Source: Thermoplasmata archaeon | GTDB lineage: Archaea > Thermoplasmatota > Penumbrarchaeia > JAEHCK01 | Direction of reading: 5' to 3' | Length of the DNA stretch: 64,000 nucleotides | NCBI GenBank assembly: GCA_020696345.1 | Contig: JAEHCK010000008.1 | Location: 1-64,000, forward strand | Part shown: positions 8,627 to 17,260 of the stretch, piece by piece | Layout: every line of letters starts with the position of its first letter | Position numbering within the stretch: the stretch's first letter is position 1 | The notes under the pieces: model-generated | Told to the model about the DNA's origin: nothing | What the model saw: only the letters and a program-made list of their open reading frames with translations | Database searches by the model: none | Position numbers and translations under genes: made by a program

Positions 8627-9619
8627 TTAGAGTTCTTCCAGTATTTCAGTGATCTTTTTGACACATACATTCAATGCCATTTCCACATCACCAATACCGT
8701 TCATCCCTGCCGCACCTGGGTGGCCACCCCCCTCGCACGTAAGTTCGACACCTATACTTTGAAAAAGCTTACCCAAATGCACACCTGCATCAACAAGTTC
8801 AGTGGAAATTCGGCCACTGATCTGTAATTGTTTATTGCGTTGAGCACCAACGAACCCAACATCGGCGCCTAATATCATTAACTGTCTACACATAGAGGCC
8901 TCAAACGAACTCAATCGAGATACTGCCACCAAATACTTGTTCACTTGCCTGAAGATCAACCGTTGTGCGCCTTTCAAATGAGCGATCCTTCGGGAAATTT
9001 CTGGAGTCTTTGTATTTTCCAGTATTTTTAAAATGTTACCCATACTTGTTTTGCTGAGTTCCAATAATCGACCAAAATTAACAAATGATTGCGAAGTTGC
9101 ATATTTGAAGTGTCCGGTATCTGCCAGGATACCCACCAATAATGCAATGGCAATTTTTGGCTCAATTGGAAACTCAATGAACTCTAAAAGTTCAAAAATG
9201 ATCTCGGCACACGAGGTTTTGGACTCATCGCAATAATATAACTCAGTTCCCCAGAGGTCATTTTTCATGTGGTGATCCAGAACTATAATGTCCTTGGGCA
9301 AGTCATCGGACATGCCCAGTAAAATGGGAGTTGAGGTGTCCAGAATTACAATGGTCTTAAACCGCTTGAGCTCTGGTGAGTGTAGAATTTCAATCTCCGG
9401 GAAATAATTCAATAGGTCCTTGCTTAAGTTACTAATTTTTTGAAATACCCCAATACGGTACTCTGGAAAAGCACTCTGAAATGCAATTGCACTCACCACC
9501 GCATCGATATCCGCATTATGATGTAATAAAATTAAACCCGGCTTTTGTTTGAGCCGTTCGATAATTTTTTGGATGATCTCATTGTTTTTCATTATAGATT
9601 CACTTATTAAAAAGTTCAT
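8627..9619 (-). CDS. DHH-family phosphoesterase (NrnA/RecJ-like)
   Basis: A 330-residue DHH/DHHA1 protein. Motif I is HHNADIDAVVSAIAF near residue 34, where the aspartates bind Mn. Motif II is VILDTSTP, the DHH motif is VLDHHMKND near 116, and ADTGHFKYAT follows near 165. The C-terminal DHHA1 signature GGGHPGAAG is near 295. The domain order fits the short DHH proteins that hydrolyse short oligonucleotides, pAp or cyclic dinucleotides; the substrate is not certain. It is the last gene of the leftward rnp2-to-DHH block. Its ATG overlaps the pfdB stop as ATGA, which fixes the start and shows translational coupling. Confidence 0.88.
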   Translation of the reverse strand: MNFLISESIMKNNEIIQKIIERLKQKPGLILLHHNADIDAVVSAIAFQSAFPEYRIGVFQKISNLSKDLLNYFPEIEILHSPELKRFKTIVILDTSTPILLGMSDDLPKDIIVLDHHMKNDLWGTELYYCDESKTSCAEIIFELLEFIEFPIEPKIAIALLVGILADTGHFKYATSQSFVNFGRLLELSKTSMGNILKILENTKTPEISRRIAHLKGAQRLIFRQVNKYLVAVSRLSSFEASMCRQLMILGADVGFVGAQRNKQLQISGRISTELVDAGVHLGKLFQSIGVELTCEGGGHPGAAGMNGIGDVEMALNVCVKKITEILEEL

Positions 9620-9963
9620 TCCAATTCCTGAACCGCTTTTGAGATGTCCTTCTGCAGTTCAGTATAACGCTCTTTCAATTGATTCTCCTGACGCTCTAAG
9701 GTCTTCATTCGTACATCAAAGGTTTCTTGATGTTCGGTCAATTCTTTTTTAAGCTTCTTTATATCATCAATTTTAAAAAGCAATGAGCCAACCTTGTTGT
9801 ATATGACAATATCCTTAGATGCCTTATTGAGTTCTTCAAGAGCGTTATTAAGTTCACGAAGTTGGGAATCGACTTGAACACGCTGGGTAGTTAGCATCTG
9901 TAATTGTTGTCGTACCTGCTCAAATTGCGATAACTGATTTTGAACCTTCTGTGATAGTTTCAT
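9616..9963 (-). CDS. pfdB: Prefoldin subunit beta
   Basis: A 115-residue coiled-coil chaperone subunit. Four PfdB and two PfdA form the jellyfish-shaped hexamer that delivers unfolded proteins to the thermosome. The N- and C-terminal helices have heptads (LSQKVQNQLSQFEQVRQQLQ and the mirror segment near residues 75-110) around a central beta-hairpin (VIYNKVGSLLFKI). I start it at the ATG at 9,963 because a ggagga ribosome binding site sits 6-8 nt upstream. An upstream GTG would place that site inside the gene. Confidence 0.93.
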   Translation of the reverse strand: MKLSQKVQNQLSQFEQVRQQLQMLTTQRVQVDSQLRELNNALEELNKASKDIVIYNKVGSLLFKIDDIKKLKKELTEHQETFDVRMKTLERQENQLKERYTELQKDISKAVQELE

Positions 9964-10017
9964 TAAAAATTCCTCCAGGGACACATATTTATAAATTTTA
10001 TAATGACGACACTAAAT

Positions 10018-10281
10018 CTACTGATCAATATCTCTTTTCTGGCTGAGATCAACCGTTTTTGCAATAGATATCACGCAATCGAGCCAACGTAAGTACGAAT
10101 TTATAGCACCGCGTAATGCATTTGTGGTTTCAGCTTCTATGGTTATTAACACTCCCAAATTGATTTCTGTTATATTAACTTGTGTTCTTGGTACGGGTCG
10201 TCCGGCTTCGGGTAATAATGAACACAATGCGATATTTCGTAACGGGGCCTCAAGTTCTATGGAGATATCCACTTTTCTCAT
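10018..10281 (-). CDS. pcc1: KEOPS complex subunit Pcc1
   Basis: An 87-residue protein beginning MRKVDISIELEAP. It has the Pcc1 pattern: an N-terminal strand, PRTQVNITEINLGVLITIEAETTNALRGAINSYLRWLD, and a C-terminal helix. Pcc1 is the dimerisation subunit of KEOPS, which makes t6A at position 37 of ANN-decoding tRNAs. The reading frame is open 20 codons further upstream, but that leader (MSIIIHFAKHF) is part of an A/T-rich hairpin and the shorter start gives the usual family length. It lies between rpoP and pfdB, its normal place in archaea. Confidence 0.9.
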   Translation of the reverse strand: MRKVDISIELEAPLRNIALCSLLPEAGRPVPRTQVNITEINLGVLITIEAETTNALRGAINSYLRWLDCVISIAKTVDLSQKRDIDQ

Positions 10282-10305
10282 GATATCATAAAAAGAGATA
10301 ATTAT

Positions 10306-10349
10306 AAAAAAATGTTTCGCAAAATGAATGATAATTGACACATTTTTTT
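10306..10349. terminator. A7TGT/ACAT7 hairpin, possible terminator
   Basis: The arms aaaaaaatgt and acattttttt form a 10-bp perfect stem with a 24-nt loop. A near twin is at 17,217-17,260. It lies between rpoP and pcc1, and the T7 or A7 run could act on either strand. Confidence 0.45.
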
Positions 10350-10351
10350 AA

Positions 10352-10657
10352 AGTCAAATTTTTAAAGTAAAATCTTAAACCACAACAATTCTTTATAAAA
10401 AAATTGTCTGTAACTAAGATTTCTTAAAAAATGCATTACAAATAACTCAGAATTCTTACCCCGTCAAAAGTTCTGATTACTTTTAGCTTTTAGCTGGGTA
10501 AGAATTCTTACCTCAATGTTATTTATTATAAGAATTCTTAGCTCAAGAATAATTTGTGCCAACAAATTGTTCGAGTTTTACTTTTCCTTTAAGATTCAAA
10601 TAGACGTCATAAAAAAATTACGTATATTACCGCTCCCTTTTACGAAGCAATATATTT
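10352..10657. repeat. Dispersed ~110-bp repeat, copy 2, and spacer to rpoP
   Basis: About 10,352-10,475 (tcaaatttttaaag to cttaccccgtcaaaag) matches 20-130. Further aagaattctta units follow to 10,545. A short motif, tagacgtcataaaaaaatt near 10,600-10,619, recurs at 59,830-59,849. On the minus strand it is a T7 run about 40 nt after the rpoP stop, so it could be part of the rpoP terminator. No gene is seen. Confidence 0.6.
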
Positions 10658-10792
10658 TTATCTTGCCTTGATCACTTTACGGACGTTTGGACGATCTTTA
10701 TAAAAGATCTTCGAACCACACTTTTCACATTGTATCTCAACACTGTTCATATCAGATCTAATGGGTTCCTTACATCTTGCGCATTTATACAT
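10658..10792 (-). CDS. rpoP: DNA-directed RNA polymerase subunit P (Rpb12 homologue)
   Basis: A 44-residue zinc-ribbon subunit. The product begins MYKCARCKEPI and ends KVIKAR. Zinc ligands are Cys4, Cys7, Cys22 and Cys25 (CARC and CEKC), and the basic tail is typical. It is a structural subunit of archaeal RNA polymerase, bridging the RpoD/RpoL side. The start follows the rpl37ae stop by one base (TAATATG), so the two are translated as a coupled pair. Confidence 0.95.
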   Translation of the reverse strand: MYKCARCKEPIRSDMNSVEIQCEKCGSKIFYKDRPNVRKVIKAR

Positions 10793-10793
10793 A

Positions 10794-11141
10794 TTATCGC
10801 CTTTCCGGATCTTTATTATCCACATTTTTTTCGTTTTTAGTTTCGGTTTCGGCCTTTATTGTTTTGACAACTTCTTTTTGTTTTTCTATGTTGATCGCCG
10901 CATTTCTGCTTTCACCCACAGCTGTGGTTGGTAAATATGCTCCGCCGGCAAATGTATAACCGCAGTGTCTGCAACACCAGATGGCAGTGCTGACACGTTT
11001 TACTGCTTTATAATGACATTCCGGACATGTATGCTTTTGCTTCTGATGTTGTTCCAATTTACTGACACGTCTACGTAACTTTACACCATAGCGTGGGCCG
11101 AATTTACCGGCAATGCCAACTTTTTTAGTTCTTCTTGTCAT
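10794..11141 (-). CDS. rpl37ae: 50S ribosomal protein L37Ae (eL43)
   Basis: A 115-residue zinc-ribbon ribosomal protein. The core is [22 protein letters not shown] followed by [31 protein letters not shown], giving a C-x2-C / C-x2-C zinc site near residues 39-60. After the TTAVGES core end there is an unusual ~35-residue charged tail rich in Lys and Glu, making it longer than the usual ~90 residues. It sits between sbds and rpoP. The exosome genes that often occupy the sbds-rpl37ae gap in archaea are absent here. Confidence 0.95.
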   Translation of the reverse strand: MTRRTKKVGIAGKFGPRYGVKLRRRVSKLEQHQKQKHTCPECHYKAVKRVSTAIWCCRHCGYTFAGGAYLPTTAVGESRNAAINIEKQKEVVKTIKAETETKNEKNVDNKDPERR

Positions 11142-11280
11142 TAAGTATCTCCAAGTTCAGCTCATATCTCAAATCATTAATTACTTGGGGTGCAAGCCAT
11201 TAATATCATTATCATATTTGAATATTTAGGTAAAAATAAAAAAAATATTACATTTAATAATAAAAAATCTTTACTTAAAC

Positions 11281-11991
11281 CTAACTTTCGATCATTTTCA
11301 TTTCGGCATTTCCTTTGGTCTTTGCGTTTATCTTATCAAAGAGCTCGGTTTTCAAACCGGCAGGTAGTTCTAATAAACCGATCCAACTACCATCCTTTTG
11401 CCATTCATCTTTAGTTATCTTGCCAAAATTCTTCAGATCACTAAAGCATTTACCATAATCTTCGCCCGATAATCTAATAGCAAGTACAAACTTCTCGAAT
11501 CTAATTGGGATAATGGGTTGCAGCTTTTTTAGAATTTGTTGTATCTGTGCATCCACAGACTTAAAAGGATCGATCGATATCTTTGCTTCGGTCATTGCCA
11601 TCTCGATTCGCTGCGGTGGATGCGGTGTTTTGGTTTGCGGATTGATCGCATTGCGCACGATCATTGCTATGATCTGCTTACGTTTATTCTCCATCATTTC
11701 CTTGCGCTGTTCGGTTGTTAATTGTATCTCGCCTTTAACTATGATCTCTTGAGCGATCTTCTTTGTTTCTGTTGTATTGAATATTTTCATCAGGCTTTCA
11801 GTTGATGCTCTAATACCCTTATGCGAATCCTTAAAAACCGTATCTATCGCCATAAAGTTCAAAATATCAAAATTATCCCCTAAATCTTCCTTATTTCGAA
11901 TCTTCGAAACGATCTGAGGATCCATGAGCACTTCAAAGCGCTCCCCCGTTGAATCTAATCTTGCAATAACCGCATCATCCATAGATACCAT
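11281..11991 (-). CDS. sbds: Ribosome maturation protein SBDS
   Basis: A 236-residue homologue of human SBDS/yeast Sdo1, of normal archaeal length. SBDS works with EF-2-like GTPases to release the anti-association factor aIF6 from the 50S subunit. The N-terminal domain has [17 protein letters not shown] and [23 protein letters not shown]. The middle helical domain has [44 protein letters not shown]. The C-terminal ferredoxin-like domain follows. An alternative Met lies three codons in. It follows psmA with a ~75-bp gap. Confidence 0.96.
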   Translation of the reverse strand: MVSMDDAVIARLDSTGERFEVLMDPQIVSKIRNKEDLGDNFDILNFMAIDTVFKDSHKGIRASTESLMKIFNTTETKKIAQEIIVKGEIQLTTEQRKEMMENKRKQIIAMIVRNAINPQTKTPHPPQRIEMAMTEAKISIDPFKSVDAQIQQILKKLQPIIPIRFEKFVLAIRLSGEDYGKCFSDLKNFGKITKDEWQKDGSWIGLLELPAGLKTELFDKINAKTKGNAEMKMIES

Positions 11992-12066
11992 ACATTCAAC
12001 TCCAAATCAGCTTTAGGTATCCAATATAATTATTATTAACCAATAACATTTCTATTGAGAAGATCA

Positions 12067-12789
12067 TTATTTCTTTTTTAATACGGATTCAACATATTTC
12101 ATAACTTTTATCGGATCCATCTTTGCGAAAGCTTTATCTTGCATCACGGTAGCAATTTCCAAAGCAGGACCATTCAGCCCACCCTCTGTTGCCGCATTCA
12201 ATGACCGAAGTCCCAGATCGATAGTTTTTTCAAGAGACATATTTTCCTTAAATTCGTCTTCGAACATTTCCATAACCGTGTTTCGGCCTGCGCCAATGCT
12301 CCCGGCTTTATATTCCATAAGTGCGCCACTTGGGTCCGTTTCGAATAAATGTTCTCCATTTCCATCCACGCCTGCCACCAACATGGCCGTTCCAAACGGC
12401 CGGACACCGCCATATTGTGTATAATTCTGTTTAAAATCACAGATCTTTTTGACAAGCATCTCAACATTGGTTGACTCACCATATGTAATTTTATTGATCT
12501 GAGCCTCGATGCGGGCACGATTAACTAATACGCGCGCATCGGCTACTAACCCTGAGGTTGCACAACCAATCCGATCATCGATCTTGAAGATCTTTTCGAT
12601 GGACATGGGTTCGATCAATTTACTAGTGATGCGTTTATCGATAATTAACGCAACACCATTTTTGAATTTTAAACCTACAGTAGTGGTTCCGCGTTTGACA
12701 GCTTCACGGGCATACTCTACTTGGAATAACCTTCCGTCAGGTGAAAATACTGTAATAGCACGATCGTATGCCATATTACCAGGTTGCAT
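12067..12789 (-). CDS. psmA: 20S proteasome alpha subunit
   Basis: A 240-residue alpha subunit forming the outer rings and gate of the 20S proteasome. I start it at the ATG giving MQPGNMAYDRAITVFSPDGR, which matches the Thermoplasma N-terminus. A GTG three codons earlier is in a poor context. The gate Tyr-Asp-Arg (YDR), the alpha signature RLFQVEYAREAVKRGTT and the pore lysine region (LIIDKRITSKL) are present. No catalytic Thr is exposed, as expected. The C-terminal KYVESVLKKK is typical. An AT-rich promoter-like stretch (ttatttaactatatttaaagg) lies just upstream, between it and rnp2. Confidence 0.97.
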   Translation of the reverse strand: MQPGNMAYDRAITVFSPDGRLFQVEYAREAVKRGTTTVGLKFKNGVALIIDKRITSKLIEPMSIEKIFKIDDRIGCATSGLVADARVLVNRARIEAQINKITYGESTNVEMLVKKICDFKQNYTQYGGVRPFGTAMLVAGVDGNGEHLFETDPSGALMEYKAGSIGAGRNTVMEMFEDEFKENMSLEKTIDLGLRSLNAATEGGLNGPALEIATVMQDKAFAKMDPIKVMKYVESVLKKK

Positions 12790-12805
12790 AAAGAACACTC
12801 TCGAT

Positions 12806-13204
12806 TTATTTAACTATATTTAAAGGGTAAAGAATTAACTTATCTAAATACTTTTTCCTTGCACTACGTATTGTTCCAGTAGTCCCCAGAGTCTCGATTT
12901 TAACGGGGTTTTTTGAATTTCCGATCATGTTAATCGAGCATAATAGTTTGATCGTTTTGGCCTTATCCAAATGATGACATCTTACAAGACCGTAATTATT
13001 TTTAACTAGAATAACCCATGGAAAGTTTAAGAATTGGTTGGAGTCTTCATTTTCCGACGAGTTCGGATCCATTATACGATAGGGATAATACATGTTCATC
13101 AGATTATTTAGAGTATAGATGAAGTCACGTTTTGTGATTATCGAATTCGAGTTCAATTTAAAAATAATATATCTTTTTCTACCAATTTTTGATTTTACTA
13201 CCAT
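12806..13204 (-). CDS. rnp2: Ribonuclease P protein component 2 (Pop5 family)
   Basis: A 132-residue Pop5-type protein. The RRM-like core is RKRYIIFKLNSN ... FIYTLNNLMNMYYPYRI, then FPWVILVKNNYGLVRCHHLDKAKTIKLLCSINMIG and the closing VKIETLGTTGTIRSARKKYL. Pop5 pairs with Rpp30 to help the RNase P RNA mature tRNA 5' ends. The position just before psmA is the standard archaeal one; the Rpp30 gene that often precedes it is not in this window. The start at 13,204 (MVVKSKIGRKRY) gives the usual length. Confidence 0.9.
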   Translation of the reverse strand: MVVKSKIGRKRYIIFKLNSNSIITKRDFIYTLNNLMNMYYPYRIMDPNSSENEDSNQFLNFPWVILVKNNYGLVRCHHLDKAKTIKLLCSINMIGNSKNPVKIETLGTTGTIRSARKKYLDKLILYPLNIVK

Positions 13205-13382
13205 GTTGGAATTGCCTATTAAAAGCCATGTATTTAGTCATTTCGATGTCTATAAAGATATAAATTAAAGAATAACGATAAAAATAAATATAACTATTAT
13301 TAATGTAAACATTTTAACAATAAAACTTAATATAGAATAAAACAATAGGATAAATAACTACAATAGCCAAGGGGAGTATCTA

Positions 13383-14486
13383 ATGAGATTATTACTGAAA
13401 ACCCAAATAATATCATTTTCAATTTTAATTCTATTATTATTTCTTCCTGGCTTATGTTTAGGTGAAATCCAAGATGAATCAAAATCGGTTAATCATACAG
13501 TACTTCTGGAACCTGTACAATCTGGAGGTAACATAGTACCAGTACCTATAGGTCTCAAACAGAATAAAGAGCTATCACCGGAATTCCCTAAGAAAGATAG
13601 TACAGACTCGGTTGTCAGTTGCCCGAACGGTTTTACACCCGCGTGGTGGAGCATTCGTAAAAATCGTGGTAGTACGGAATGGCGTGATGTCGGTACCTGG
13701 GAAACACCAAAAGTAAACAAACCACTTCAAGCCCAGGGAACAGTTGGATTTGCTATCTGGGTAATCTTTAGAGGCTCAGGTCAACCGACCACTTCAAACT
13801 TTGAATTTAACTGGCTACGTAATGATGAGACAATTGCAACCATACTTGTAGAAGATGTGAATTTAAGAAGTGAGATGAACCCACTAAAAATCGAAGCAAA
13901 TGCCCATTTAGTCAACCAGACCCCATTCGCAGCCGGTGATGTTTTTAAATTATATATTCGCTGCCAAATAAGTCTAGATGGCACTCAAATTCTATACGGC
14001 TCACGTGAGCATTTCTCGGCAGTAATAATGGTATGTGATCCTATTGATATCGTAGATATCAAAACAGACAAAGACTGCATCAAATGTATTTACAATGATG
14101 GGTTCCAGGCCAATCCAAACAGCATGACATATGTTGCAAAACTGGATAATATTATTGTTCCCGCCATTCCCGAACTTCAAACCGAGACCATTAATGAAAT
14201 GAATTACCGTACCGTGACATGGAGAATTAACATAAAACCGGGCACACATAACATAGAAATAAGTATATCATACATAGAAAACGACAACTCAACATTTGTA
14301 ACATTAACAAAACAGATCACAATAAAAAAAGAACCCGAACCAAACTTTCTCGGAATACCACTTTGGATAGTACATACGATCGTAGTCCTGGTAGCGATCG
14401 CAATAGTTGCTGGAGTCGGATTAAAACTCCGTTCACGTTACGAGGAGCGGCGTTGGCTGGAGCTCGAAGCCGCGGGCTTTGAATAA
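13383..14486 (+). CDS. Secreted, C-terminally anchored surface protein, unknown function
   Basis: A 367-residue exported protein. Residues 1-28 are a signal peptide (KTQIISFSILILLLFLPGLCLG). The body is beta-rich with Ig-like wording (GTVGFAIWVIFRG ... NFEFNWLRNDETIATI; NPLKIEANAHL; VFKLYIRCQISLDG). A CDPIDIVDIKTDKDCIKCIYNDG segment has four cysteines. Residues ~325-348 (LWIVHTIVVLVAIAIVAGVGL) form a transmembrane anchor with a short charged cytoplasmic tail. The start has a ggggag-type site upstream. I do not recognise a family; a two-domain adhesin or sensor ectodomain is plausible. It shows no PGF-type archaeosortase signal. Confidence 0.75.
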   Translation: MRLLLKTQIISFSILILLLFLPGLCLGEIQDESKSVNHTVLLEPVQSGGNIVPVPIGLKQNKELSPEFPKKDSTDSVVSCPNGFTPAWWSIRKNRGSTEWRDVGTWETPKVNKPLQAQGTVGFAIWVIFRGSGQPTTSNFEFNWLRNDETIATILVEDVNLRSEMNPLKIEANAHLVNQTPFAAGDVFKLYIRCQISLDGTQILYGSREHFSAVIMVCDPIDIVDIKTDKDCIKCIYNDGFQANPNSMTYVAKLDNIIVPAIPELQTETINEMNYRTVTWRINIKPGTHNIEISISYIENDNSTFVTLTKQITIKKEPEPNFLGIPLWIVHTIVVLVAIAIVAGVGLKLRSRYEERRWLELEAAGFE

Positions 14487-14578
14487 AATAAACGCTGATA
14501 ATCTATTGATCAATGGGATAGATCCATTAATTAATTGGTGATCAATAATTTATTGATCGTTTTGCTAAGCATTTATTT

Positions 14579-14914
14579 TCACTCAAAGAACTTTCTTAGT
14601 CTAAGTTTATCTTCCAACGACGCATCGATCTTCAATTTTTTGGTAATTAAAAATGCTTTGATCGGACTGATCTCTTTATTGATCAACCCGCGAAAAGTTG
14701 CATCATCCGAACTTATTAAAATATCCGGGTCATCCATGGCGCCTTCTTTGAGCTCGCCTGCTTGTTTATTCTCCAAGATCGTATAATAAGTCGGACCATC
14801 AGTTACCTCGATCTGAATGGTACGCACAACACCGTCAAACTCTTCTTGCAGCTTCTCGTTCATATTTAATCTCTCGTTAAATTTAGTGATTTGGGTGTTC
14901 AGTAGATCGTACAT
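14579..14914 (-). CDS. SCP-2 sterol-transfer-like domain protein
   Basis: A 111-residue single-domain SCP2-fold protein. It shows the family pattern with an N-terminal helix, VVRTIQIEVTDGPTYYTILENKQAGELKEG, then DPDILISSDDATFRGLINKEISPIKAFLITKKLKIDASLEDKLRLRKFF. SCP2 domains bind lipid or acyl ligands in a hydrophobic tunnel; the archaeal ligand is not known. I start it at the ATG at 14,914, which has an agagg sequence 8 nt upstream. Earlier Met codons overlap the rnhB end. It is the second gene of an rnhB-SCP2 pair on the minus strand. Confidence 0.8.
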   Translation of the reverse strand: MYDLLNTQITKFNERLNMNEKLQEEFDGVVRTIQIEVTDGPTYYTILENKQAGELKEGAMDDPDILISSDDATFRGLINKEISPIKAFLITKKLKIDASLEDKLRLRKFFE

Positions 14915-14939
14915 AGAAATGCCTCTTTTACACATATTA

Positions 14940-15611
14940 TCAACCGAATTCATCTAAGGTTCTATTTGAACCAAATAATCTTTTTAACAACTTTTCAGAT
15001 GTCTTCCATGACCGTCGTGTATGGGGCGGTAAATCCCTCTTCTCCCTTATCCAATTTTCTAAGAATTTTATCGTAATCGGATCAGCAGGATAACCGCTGC
15101 CGATCTCTGCATTTAACTCTTTTGCGATGATACGTACTTGATCATCACGCTCGGTCTTGGCTAGAATAGATGCTGCGGCTACTACAAGATAGTCTTCATC
15201 AGCCTTATGTTTGGATATGATATGTCCTTTTTTCACACTCTTTTCCAAATAGTTTTTAAATCTCTCCTCGTTGGCATCAGCAGCGTCTACAATTATCGTT
15301 GTATCATCATCCGGGTTTAACCTGTTGATCACCTCTCCGAACTCGTCACCTTCCAACTGGTTTAGGTTTTGTTCTTTTCGGCGCTGATCTATCTCATCGG
15401 CCGAGATGATCTTTACCGAATATTCACCCAACTTTTTAATTTCCTTAGCCAACCACTCGCGGCGCTTTGGTGAGCATTTTTTAGAGTCACGTACACCCAA
15501 CATCTTCAATAACCCGTTATGATCCTCGGAACTTATCTTGAACCCTGCAACAACTAACGGACCGATCACCGGCCCACGGCCGGCCTCATCTACGCCTATC
15601 AAACTACCCAT
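14940..15611 (-). CDS. rnhB: Ribonuclease HII
   Basis: A 223-residue RNase HII, which nicks RNA in RNA-DNA hybrids and at single ribonucleotides in DNA. The first catalytic Asp and Glu are in GVDEAGRGPVIGP near residues 6-17. Further acidic residues are in IIVDAADANE near 118 and HKADEDYLVVAAASILAKTERD near 134-155. The GSGYPADPITIKFL and HTRRSWKTSEKLL segments complete the family pattern. The length is normal. Orientation and spacing suggest co-transcription with the SCP2 gene. Confidence 0.95.
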   Translation of the reverse strand: MGSLIGVDEAGRGPVIGPLVVAGFKISSEDHNGLLKMLGVRDSKKCSPKRREWLAKEIKKLGEYSVKIISADEIDQRRKEQNLNQLEGDEFGEVINRLNPDDDTTIIVDAADANEERFKNYLEKSVKKGHIISKHKADEDYLVVAAASILAKTERDDQVRIIAKELNAEIGSGYPADPITIKFLENWIREKRDLPPHTRRSWKTSEKLLKRLFGSNRTLDEFG

Positions 15612-15658
15612 GTGTGACCCAAAAGGTCTGTTAATATATCAAATTTAACTCATTAACC

Positions 15659-16600
15659 CTATTTACTCTTTCCTTTCTCCAGACCTTTAACAAGTATCGT
15701 TAGTGTACTGTTGATCGGAGTAGGAATATTATTCTTATTTCCCACACGAACCACGGCACCGTTAATGGAGTCGATCTCGGTTCGTCTACCTTTTTCCAGG
15801 TCCTGCAGCATACTGGACTTATTATCCGCCGTGCGTTCAACAACACGTTTTGTACGCTCCAGTAAATTACCTCTCGACCCTTTCGGTAACTGAACACCCG
15901 TGGTTTTGGCTACATTGATCACTTCGTTACAAGTATTTTCCAATAACGCCTCGAGTCTCTTTTCTCGCAGCAGCCAACCGTTCTTAAGACCCGTTATCGC
16001 GGTGATCGGGTTTATGCTTGCATTGATCGCCACCTTTGTCCAGAGCTCGCCAGTTATATTATCGGTCAACTGTGTTTCTACTCCGGCCTCGGTAAATATT
16101 TTTGAGATATTGCGCGCGAGCTTGGCATTCTTTGGTTCGAAACTGCCCACGATGGTATCACCGAAACCGGCATGGTACACCTTACCTGGACTCAAATATG
16201 TTACACCATGACATATCGTACTGCCAAGTATAATATTGTCGGGAAAAGCCTCTCGCAACAATTCTGCATTCTCCAGACCGTTCTGTAGGGATAATAAGAT
16301 CGTGTCATTGCCGATTATCGTTTTCAGGTCCGGTACGATACCTGCAGTATCATATGATTTTACGGTAACTAGTGCCAGGTCTGGCGGGCCACAGCCGGTT
16401 TTTAACGGCTCAACGTTCTCAAATGCGATGATCGATCTTGGTTTCAAGGAAATTTGTGTTTTTCCCGAGATCTCCAAGCCCGAATCACGAATTGCAGTCA
16501 TGTGCACAGGTCTTCCGATAAAGGTGACATTGTGCTGCTGCGCTAATACGCCTCCGATGAAACTACCCATGGCCCCAGCACCAAAGATAAGTACTCTCAT
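15659..16600 (-). CDS. panE: 2-dehydropantoate 2-reductase family protein
   Basis: A 313-residue NAD(P)-dependent reductase of the ApbA/PanE family, which reduces ketopantoate to pantoate for coenzyme A. I start it at MRVLIFGAGAMGSFIGGVLA, so the Rossmann motif GxGxxG is at residues 7-12. Further motifs are LVTVKSYDT near 75, LLSLQNGLEN near 102 with the conserved Asn, and WTKVAINASINPITAITG near 180 containing the catalytic Lys. The helical C-terminal domain has KSSMLQDLEKGRRTEIDSINGAVV, the family signature. A 32-codon in-frame upstream extension would overlap the divergent membrane-protein start and is not used. It may supply archaeal CoA synthesis or another 2-oxoacid reduction. Confidence 0.9.
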   Translation of the reverse strand: MRVLIFGAGAMGSFIGGVLAQQHNVTFIGRPVHMTAIRDSGLEISGKTQISLKPRSIIAFENVEPLKTGCGPPDLALVTVKSYDTAGIVPDLKTIIGNDTILLSLQNGLENAELLREAFPDNIILGSTICHGVTYLSPGKVYHAGFGDTIVGSFEPKNAKLARNISKIFTEAGVETQLTDNITGELWTKVAINASINPITAITGLKNGWLLREKRLEALLENTCNEVINVAKTTGVQLPKGSRGNLLERTKRVVERTADNKSSMLQDLEKGRRTEIDSINGAVVRVGNKNNIPTPINSTLTILVKGLEKGKSK

Positions 16601-16678
16601 CGGTTGCTGTAAAGCAATTCTAATATAAAAATAAGTATGATAAAAAATAGTATATAATGAGATCACAATGCTGAGTTG

Positions 16679-17218
16679 ATGTTCATTTTCGGCCATGTCG
16701 GGCTCACAATCGGCTTAGTACTATTACTGCTTATAACGATCAATAAGAGCGAATTGATATCCAAGCTCGATTTTAGAATAATTGCCGTATTTGCCATGCT
16801 CCCCGATATTATCGACAAGGTTCTGGGCCATCTATTTTTCTACGGCATTCTTAACAACGGCCGATTGTTTGCACATACGTTAGCGTTTTTGATAGTATTC
16901 TCGATAATATTCTACCTGGTGGTGCGAACATACTGGTGGTTATACACGCTGCCAGTGCTCACACATTTGGTATTTGATCTCATGTGGTGGACCCCGGAAA
17001 CACTGCTCTGGCCTGCGTACGGCTGGGGGTTTAAAAGATTGGACATGAATGTATGGGCGCACTGGTCATCGGCACTGTTCACCAACCCGTTTATCATTTC
17101 AACGGAGATACTGGGGGGTATTGTGATCGCCTGCGTGGTTCTGTATTTCAGGTTATACATCCTTGATAATTTTGTAAAAGCTTTACGCACCGGAAGACTG
17201 GAGTGGAGTGCTCAATAA
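16679..17218 (+). CDS. Membrane protein of the DUF457/YdjM metal-dependent hydrolase family
   Basis: A 179-residue polytopic membrane protein with about four helices. The family histidines and acids are FGHVGLTIGLVLL near the start, FAMLPDIIDKVLGHLFF near residue 40 (the PDxxDK motif), and RLFAHTLAFLIVF near 63. LPVLTHLVFDLMWWTPETLLWPAYGWGF near 93 carries the second HxxxD. These residues are thought to bind metal in the YdjM group, but the substrate is unknown. The start at the ATG is preceded by an in-frame TTG. It is divergent from panE with a 78-bp spacer. Confidence 0.85.
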   Translation: MFIFGHVGLTIGLVLLLLITINKSELISKLDFRIIAVFAMLPDIIDKVLGHLFFYGILNNGRLFAHTLAFLIVFSIIFYLVVRTYWWLYTLPVLTHLVFDLMWWTPETLLWPAYGWGFKRLDMNVWAHWSSALFTNPFIISTEILGGIVIACVVLYFRLYILDNFVKALRTGRLEWSAQ

Positions 17219-17260
17219 AAAAATGTTTCGTAAAAGTAACAAATCGTTTCACATTTTTTT
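17217..17260. terminator. Bidirectional A7TGT/ACAT7 hairpin terminator
   Basis: Arms aaaaaaatgt (17,217-17,226) and acattttttt (17,251-17,260) form a 10-bp stem. It lies exactly between the convergent stops of the DUF457 gene (17,218) and the GTPase gene (17,249), so each strand ends in a U-run after a hairpin. A twin is at 10,306-10,349. Confidence 0.6.
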
